Below, piece after piece: positions 56,701-64,000 of a stretch of 64,000 bases of DNA. The notes beneath the pieces are model-generated. The model was not told the origin of the DNA, did not search any database, and saw nothing but the letters and a program-made list of their open reading frames with translations. Location: contig NW_025935139.1 in the NCBI RefSeq assembly GCF_000764305.2, positions 1 to 64,000 on the forward strand. Direction: 5' to 3'. A program made the position numbers and the translations under genes. Source of the DNA: Hyalella azteca. Its lineage: Eukaryota; Arthropoda; Malacostraca; Amphipoda; Hyalellidae. The stretch's first letter is position 1; the number at the start of each line of letters is the position of its first letter.

Positions 56701-59264
56701 CAGTTGGCATTTTTATATGGTCATATGATTTCTTCGTCAGACTTCGTAAAAATGATTTATGCTACTTGTGCCTGATTTTAGTGGAATGGTTTTTATGCTA
56801 AAAGTTACACACCGCCTAGTGTTGTTCTTCTATCAAAATTCGAAAGCGACGATCACGCCATCAACTGCTCACACGCAAGGGATTTTCGACATACCATGTA
56901 AATTTGTATTTTTTAAATCTGATTTTTTTTTGTCGGAGCCCTTAAATGATTGACACCAATTAATATGTTTGGGTAAAGAGTTGGATTTCAAGTGTAGTAT
57001 CAATCTGAAATATATGTTTCTGACACGATTCTCGAGGCAAAAATGCAGACTCCAGCATGATAGAATGAAATGATTGCTGGAGCTGCAGGTATTTTCATAA
57101 AAAATGACACTAATGCACGACCAAATTAATTATTATTCTTATGGTAACACACGTAAACAGTTGTTATTTTTAGCTCTTGACACTCAACAAGCTACTTCAC
57201 CAATCTGTTCATAGGGGTTTGGTTAGGCGAAGTTATATTATGATGTTAGGATAAGTACGGTTACGCGAGGTTAGGCTAGATTAGGATTACGAAAGTTTAT
57301 TTCAGCAATTTCATATGCATACCATTACCACTACTGCACAATTACGAGAGCACCATGATAGGTTTTAGTGTGTATTGTTTCAAAGTTATCGTGGCAGTAA
57401 GCGAAAGGAAAAATGTCTGTAATGAAACAAATAAAAACGGGTGACTAATTATTGGTTCAGCCACCACGGGAGCCTCACGTTGAGGAGTCCAAACAGCCGC
57501 TCCCACACAGGTGCACTGCGACAGAGGCAGCGGTCAAGCCTGACTGCCGTTGTGGTCTTGTGGAGTGCATATCTATATATGTGCTGCGGGCAGGTGTAGA
57601 GATTCTTGATATCGCAGCAGAGCAGGTTACTTCTCGAATTAAAATTAATGTAGTTAGTCATTTTCTACTGAAATGGAGAAGATTTTACCTGGGTATGTAG
57701 ATATTGAAATTAAAAACAGTGTAGATATGTAGCTTCGGATTAAAGTGCGAATGAGTGTAGCAGAGGATATTTAAATTAAAGTGTGGGAGAGTGTGGCTTT
57801 ATAACTTACGACTAAAATTACAAAGAGTGTAACTGTGCAGCTCTGAGTTGGAGTGTGTATGAGTATAGCTGTTCCGCTTTAAATTAAAGTGTGTGGGAGT
57901 GTAGCCATGCAGCTTTGATTTAAATTATGTAAGAGAGAAGCCGCGTAGCTTTGAATTAAATTGAGATTCGATGCAGCTCAGCGAGTTGTAATTGCAAAGA
58001 AAGTATAATTCGAAACATGAAAACATTACAATTAAGAACATCAATTCATATCTACACTTGACCACGTTTTTGCAGATATTTAATAATTTTTAAATGGCAA
58101 TCCCTGGACACGGTTGCCATGTTAGTTGCTCCTGCCTTCCGTATATTATTTTACTGCTATTGTCTCATTTACTCATGAGATGATCACAACGCATACCAAG
58201 TTACTATGATAGTTTATTGTAGTAGGAGAATATTACTTATTAACATTAATGACACTGAGTCAAAACGAGGAACGCTCTGGGACGCAATAGTGCGGATAAA
58301 TATCGTGCGAACTACACATTGTAGCGAGCCTGCAGTGGTTTACGAACTGATATTCATCATTTATTTTACTAAGTTTTCTGAATGCCATAACGATGCGTTT
58401 CCGCTTGTTTTTAGATTCTTTCTTGGCTTAAATTAATGGACGCACCTACAGAAATCGACACGTTTTGCATTCCGCGACGCGTAACCAGGGTTTACTGAGA
58501 GTCGTTTTTAAAACGAATTTTCCTCATTTGATCTTTGTTATTTCGATTGAAATAAGTTCTCTTATGAGTTATAAGAGAACTTATATAAGTTATTTCGATT
58601 GAAATAAGTTCTCTCATGTTCCATTCCCAAACTCCCCTCTATCCGCCGCGAACAATTGACTCATGTCAACTGTCTAATAGCTCTTCTTACATAGGCCCAT
58701 CGATGACATTATGTTAAAGGAGTTATGCTTAAGAAAGGAGCGGTGGGACTGGAGTGGATGTCTCACCTGACAGGTCTCGAGCAAAGTGAAAATGACAAAG
58801 TAGATCAGCTTCCAACTGAATGAATGAGAGTAGGTCATTATCTTCGTACTGAGAAAATGAGAGCAGATCATATCAACATCATGTTAAGGAGATGAGACTA
58901 TGAGATACTAGCTTAATTCGAACTAGTACAATGTTTGGATAAATTAGCTAACAACACAGGGTGCAATTGCAATATGCTTACTACTTAACCTAGGTCGAGC
59001 AACACACTTGCTTCAATCTGTCTGCTTCATAGCCCCTCCCAATTATGTTGTCATGCGATTTTACAAACCATTCACAGACAATGTAAAGCATTTATTAGCG
59101 CATGTTAACAAATGATGGTGCGCCGAAACAACGTTCTGAGCGATACACTTGCGCCCGAGATTTTTATATGATCACATTAAGTGGAAAACTTTGTTTGAGG
59201 ACATGTCTCCCATTAGTGTAGTTACTTTACAATTGTGAGTACATTTCATTTGAAAAGAAGTACA
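53701..59264. other. Long stretch without recognised gene
   Basis: A minus-strand frame (53707-54126, 139 codons) has no known motif. A roughly 110-bp tandem duplication built on ATTCCCTAT and TTTTTCGGTGAAATATTC lies at 54120-54320. AT-rich inverted pieces lie at 56375-56470. GTTAGG-like motifs occur at 57215-57290. A repeated ATTTCGATTGAAATAAGTTC lies at 58540 and 58590. Confidence 0.4.
57690..57985. repeat. Degenerate tandem repeat, about 45-bp unit
   Basis: About six diverged units containing ATTAAAGTGTG, GAGTGTAGC and GCAGCTTTGA. Old array. Confidence 0.55.
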
Positions 59265-59412
59265 GGGCCTATACTTTCAAAAAAAGTTAAAAGATCGTAA
59301 GTTCATCAGCCAATCATTGACAGCCTTTGAAGCAAAATCCACCAATCTTAGACAAGAATATAGAGCGTAAATTTTTACGTTCACTTAGCGAGTTTTGAAA
59401 GTATATGACCCC
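59265..59412. mobile_element. Short inverted-repeat element, inverted copy of 3225-3370
   Basis: The ends are GGGCCTATACTTTCAAAA and TTTTGAAAGTATATGACCCC. The interior matches the copy at 3225 in the opposite orientation. Confidence 0.6.
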
Positions 59413-59596
59413 TGGTGCGTATAATTTTTGTGTATAATATAAGCTGAAAAATGTGCGTTGTAAATGCCTTAAAAAATGACAATGCGTTAAAATATAATCA
59501 TTTGTGTGTAATTCTAAATAATATAATCGTTTAAGACTTATAGTGATCCCTAATCCCCAAAAATTTTTCGAAAATTTGTATGACAACTTTTTGGAG

Positions 59597-60475
59597 GTGA
59601 CGCTGTAGCACCAATATGTTGCGTTAATGAGAACATGACGGTGATGCTGTAACATTAATATGTTGTGTTAATGAGAACATGGCGGTGGCAATGTAGCATT
59701 AATATGTTGTGTTAATGAGAACACGGCGGTGGCGCTGTAGCATTAACATGTTGTGTTAACGAGAAGATGACGGTAACGCTGTAACGTTAATATGTTGTGT
59801 TAATGAGAACATGGCGGTGCCGCTGTAGCATTAACATGTTGTGTTAATGAGAAGATGACGGCGACGCTGTAACGTTAATATGTTGTGTTAATTAGAACAC
59901 GGCGGTGACGCTGTAGCATTAATATGTTGTGTTAATGAGAACATGACGGCGACGCTGTACCATTAATATGTTGTGTTAATGAGAACATGACGAAGACGCT
60001 GTGGCATTAATATATTGTGTTAATGAGAACACGACGGGGACACTGTAGCATTAATATGTTGTGTTAATGAGAACATGGCGGTGACGCTGTAGCATTAATA
60101 TGTTGTGTTAATGAGAACATGACGGTGACGCTGTAGCATTAATATGTTGTGTTAATGAGAACATGACGGCGACGCTGTAGCATTAATATGTTGTGTTAAT
60201 GAGAACACGACGGTGACGCTGTAGCATTAATATGTTGTGTTAATGAGAACATGGCGGTGACGCTGTAGCATTAATATGTTGTGTTAATGAGAACATGACG
60301 AAGACGCTGTGGCATTAATATATTGTGTTAATGAGAACACGACGGTGACGCTGTAGCATTAATATGTTGTGTTAATGAGAACATGAAGGTGACGCTGTAG
60401 CATTAATATGCTGTGTTAATGAGAACATGAAGGTGACGCTGTAGCATTAATATGCTGTGTTAATGAGAACGTGCT
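59597..60475. repeat. 44-bp minisatellite, about 20 units
   Basis: Unit GTGACGCTGTAGCATTAATA plus TGTTGTGTTAATGAGAACAT plus GACG. Units differ mainly at the GCG/GTG/AAG positions (higher-order variants appear twice, for example GAAGACGCTGTGGCATTAATATAT). Ends sharply near 60475. Confidence 0.9.
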
Positions 60476-60837
60476 ATAATCGCTGAAATAACCGCGTCAA
60501 AAACATTATTTTCAATCAACACTCTACGTGGGCTCTGTTTTTAACCTCATTGTAACTCATATTGGGCATGCAATTGTCAGCCTTACATCGGAACTGGTGA
60601 GATATTCGGCGTACTCGGTCAATGGGAGGATACGACTGCACATACGCAGAAAGATTATTTTGTAACAAAACGCTTACTAAAGTGAAACCAAAGCCAATGA
60701 AGTTATGTTAACTATTGTTTCCATTCTGAAGGTTTGTTGGTAGACAAAAATGATGTTCAAGGAAATTCATATCAACAAATGTTGAAGTTGAGAATAATGG
60801 TATGGCTAACAATAATAGTTCTTAATCATAATAATCA

Positions 60838-61010
60838 CAAAATAGCGAAAACGCAAATTATTTTTCTCAAACTTTTAGAGAAAATAATGCTTTTTAAGTA
60901 AATTGGTTATGTATTTTTAATAATAATTTTAATATTTTTAACACGTAAAATAGCCAAAACTCACATTATTTTAGCTCAAAATTTTAGAGAAAATAATGTC
61001 ATTTTTGAGT
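60838..61010. repeat. Two direct repeats of about 65 bp
   Basis: AAAATAGC with AAAAC and TTTTAGAGAAAATAATG occur twice about 110 bases apart. Confidence 0.6.
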
Positions 61011-61107
61011 AAATTGACTATGATTATTTCTACTTCAACTGCACATTTGAGCAGTTGAGGTAGCTCCATGTAGAAGGCACTCTTTGCTTGCAAGGCGCGA
61101 GGTTCGT

Positions 61108-61240
61108 TAAGGTGCATGTACACGGGGACAATACAGGCGGCAAGTAGATTTGGTAAATGACGGCCGCTTGGTGACTATCCGGCAAGTAAGCTCAAGGTGC
61201 CTGTACACGGGGACAGTACTGGCGGCCAGTTCATCAGCCG
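61108..61240. repeat. Direct repeat of about 36 bp, 86 bases apart
   Basis: AAGGTGC(A/C)TGTACACGGGGACA followed by a TAC-GGCGGC ending, at 61109 and 61195. Confidence 0.7.
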
Positions 61241-61433
61241 CTTGAACTGTAGATGTTACTGGCTTCGTGTATAGGGGTTCAGCCGCTTCAGTGGCATCTG
61301 CCGACATTTGCTCAAGACGCGGCCGAGAAATGACAACGACGACAACACTCTCTTCGCTGGAGATGGCAGTGGAACAGCCTCCCTGGCTGTATCGTTGGCG
61401 ATCCGAGTATGAACACGTTGAAAAGCTATGGAA

Positions 61434-61645
61434 AATATATGTTCAGAGTTGAAATTTCTAGCACCATATTGAACCTGGTGGAAGTCTAGCAGCTGTTTCA
61501 AACTATCGTCAGGTTTGAACAGATCCGGTCAAAGGACAAGTTCTTAGATCTCTTGTGAAGAAGTCACGTAAAGTAATAGAATCGGCGACAGGCCACATCA
61601 GGTTATTCTTCAGCGCTGACTGTACTAGTGTACTATGTTAGGATT
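61434..61645 (+). mobile_element. Short interspersed repeat, full-length copy
   Basis: Aligns with 16891-17098 over its whole length with moderate divergence. The tail is GTACTAGTGTACTATG. Confidence 0.55.
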
Positions 61646-62572
61646 CGTTATTAACCAACATCGTAGCCCTAGACGCCTCCCAGCGCTGGGTGGCAAAAAT
61701 ATCAGCAACGACAAAGGCTATACTGTTCGTGAAGACTACATGGACGTTGCATCATATAAATGACTACTGAAGACTTTGGCAGGTAAAGACCCGTTACAGA
61801 CCATTGTATCCCAGACTGAACTATTCTCACCCCTTCACCCGCCGTCACACACTATTGCGCAGCTCAGTTCTGTATCATGACTACGAGCACATAATAAAAG
61901 GTTGCGAGTTTGTCGATGTATTCAACGCAAACTCACCCTGAAATTAACAAAAATCTAGTCATTATTAAACAGGCATTACCTGCTTGATGTCTTATTCTAG
62001 CTCACCAGATGTAGTAAAAATTTTTAGTGCGATAATTAGTGCAAGTATCCAATAAGATTTCTTCAGTACAAAAGAGCCATGAACACTTCTTACATATTAT
62101 TATTCAATAAAAAGAATGACATCCGCATTTCAAGTGATTAATAAAAGTAAAAGCTGACCGGCGAATGTCATGAAGGTTTGAATTTTTGTGAGGAGAAAAA
62201 AACAGGGTGTAAAATAATCGAGTACCTTTTAGGATTAATTTCTCGGGTTCAATTTCCTAAAATACTCAAGATATTTAAATATATTCCTGCCGCGGCTTAA
62301 GAGCATAGGAATATACTGTGATATAATCATCAATATTTTGTTGATGATCATTCCTGCTACCAATAATTAAACGATCTAAGCGGTTGTGAAAGTAAACGCT
62401 ATCAGACCTTTGCTGAAATAATAATCATTAGCGAAACAAATATCCTATTTAGGTTTGCAAGTAACAGGCTGAGGTTGACAAAATTACACCGAAATCTTTC
62501 GTACAGTTTTATTCTGTAATTTATATTATGTATGTATCATGCTGGTTTTTAAATAATATTTAATACTATTAA

Positions 62573-63778
62573 GGGGACCGGCTACCGTAAAAATCGGAAA
62601 TTTTGGCTTTACCGTTTTCTTGACTCATTTTGTAGCTGCAAAAAAGACGCGTCTAACGCAGTTTACCGCATGTCTGTGCGTGCTATAATTTTTGCGTAAG
62701 ACAATTTTAAAAATATATATATGAACATTTTTTAATAATATGTACAAAGATTTATTTGAATTAAATCTGTATATATAGATCATTACTCTCGTTAATTACC
62801 AAGTGTTTGCACTCGTTTGAAAGCTACAAACGAGACGCGTTCAACAAAGCTACTACCTACCATAGATGTACATGCAATACTTTTTTGTGTAATGCAGTCT
62901 TGAACTTTTATAAAATCATCATTTTATATCATTATTTACAAATAAATGGTATTTATATGTCATTATTTAGGTTAATTGCAAAGTGTTTGCACTCGTTTGA
63001 AAGCTGCAAACAAGACGCGTTTAACAAAGCTACTACCATGGATGTTCATTCAATATCTTTTTGCGTAATGCAGTTGTAAAGTTATGTAAATTGAATATTT
63101 TATATATATATTTATATATAAAAAGTCCCATTTTTAGCCTATTATTCACGTTAAATTGAACACAAATAGGTCTAAAGACGCGTGCTGGTACCTTGAATGC
63201 AAATAATTGGCAATGGGAAAGCTTGGGCTACATTTTCAAGACTTTTTAGGCATATTCTTCTGTTCTCAATGAATTTTACTTTATTTGGCTCCCCTGAACA
63301 ATTTAAAAATCCAAAAAACGCCATCTTAAAAAAATTATAACTACAACAGTTATCAAGCTACGGCAATGAGAGACATACCATTCGATTTGTAAAAACAATA
63401 CCTAGCGACTCTAGAAGCCTTTTTTTAATATGTGCATGGTTTGACTTATATATGGGAGGGGGGTAAAAATGTGAAAAAATTGGAAAAACGCGAAAAAAAA
63501 CGATGAGGAAAATAAAAAATCAGGGTTCTACAGTCGCTAGATATTGTTGTTACGAATCGAATGATATGTGTCTCGACATTGTAGCATGTGATTTGCAAAA
63601 GTTATAAACTTTTTTAGAGTACCCCTTATTTGCCGTTTTCTATTAATTCCACGTTTTCTTTCATTTTTTTAATTTAAATGAACAAAAAGGTCTTAGATTT
63701 CTGTTTTACATATGTGTACCAAGTTTCAAAACGATCCGTCTGTAAACAAAAAGTTTTGTTGGAGGGTAGCCGGTCCCC
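62573..63778. mobile_element. TTAA-flanked inverted-repeat element, 1206 bp
   Basis: The ends are GGGGACCGGCTACC and its exact reverse complement. TTAA flanks both (62569-62572, 63779-63782). It holds internal direct repeats of about 180-bp period (GTTTGCACTCGTTTGAAAGC at 62805 and 62985) and a segment shared with the element at 47950. Same family, different subfamily. Confidence 0.8.
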
Positions 63779-63811
63779 TTAAGTAAAATCTAAAGGCTTT
63801 ATCTATAAATG

Positions 63812-63975
63812 TAGCGGTAGCGCTGTAGCGGCAAAACCTCGTATCGCTACTTAATTATGTAGCGGGCGCTACCGCTACCGCTACATTGCCTTAAATGTAG
63901 AGCCGCTACCGCTAACGCTACTGAAAATGTAGCGGCCGCTAGTAGCGGCCGCTACATGTAGCGCGCTACTGCCCA
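63812..63975. repeat. GC-rich palindromic cluster of GTAGCGG / CCGCTAC
   Basis: Many copies of GTAGCGG in both orientations, including a near-perfect palindrome GTAGCGGCCGCTAGTAGCGG with CCGCTAC, in otherwise AT-rich DNA. Likely part of a DNA transposon or a foldback satellite. Confidence 0.6.
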
Positions 63976-64000
63976 CCTCTGCCTATCTAGGAGATTCTAG

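Noticed and set aside
57215..57290. Telomere-like GTTAGG motifs
   Set aside because: Scattered and irregular, not a tandem telomeric array.

Overview
The window looks like nuclear DNA of an animal, most likely an arthropod. It is AT-rich, and its genes are split into short exons with GT-AG introns of hundreds to thousands of bases. It carries minisatellites, inverted-repeat DNA transposon remnants with TTAA target sites, and decayed copies of a DUF4817-type mariner transposase. I cannot name the clade. Nothing bacterial or viral is visible, and every convincing exon lies on the + strand.

The left half (4.9-28.7 kb) holds small exons of an extracellular modular protein. In order they encode an LCCL-like domain (4907-5598), the end of an Ig-like domain (8887-9114), laminin/Tie-type EGF modules (11026-11691, 19675-20339, 22496-22621) and fibronectin III pieces (15062-15894, 24918-28664). 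The order Ig end, EGF, EGF, then FN3 resembles Tie-family receptor ectodomains, but no kinase is present. The EGF-EGF-FN3 part lies in a tandemly duplicated and partly reshuffled block (about 9.95-18.1 kb and 18.7-27.5 kb). The duplicated exons are almost identical while the introns differ by transposon insertions and indels.

The middle (32.7-46.9 kb) holds a large exon encoding a HEPN domain with an intact RNEIAH motif and a complete NACHT NTPase with its winged-helix signature. Ten smaller exons follow. They form two copies of an unfamiliar five-exon module of about 280-315 residues with the same phase pattern. This is the layout of an NLR-type sensor: HEPN effector, NACHT switch, repeated C-terminal region. 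Decayed pieces of a related NACHT gene sit in the last intron.

All splice phases from the LCCL exons to the last NACHT module are compatible. The main hypothesis is therefore one gene coding LCCL-Ig-EGF-FN3-HEPN-NACHT-modules. Two adjacent genes remain possible, since no transmembrane exon, kinase or promoter was found between the halves.

The right part (47-64 kb) shows no convincing gene. It holds two related TTAA-flanked elements, a 44-bp minisatellite of about 20 units, small inverted-repeat elements and a GTAGCGG-rich palindromic cluster. Three separate tandem repeats inside the gene region carry splice-donor sequences in every or several units.
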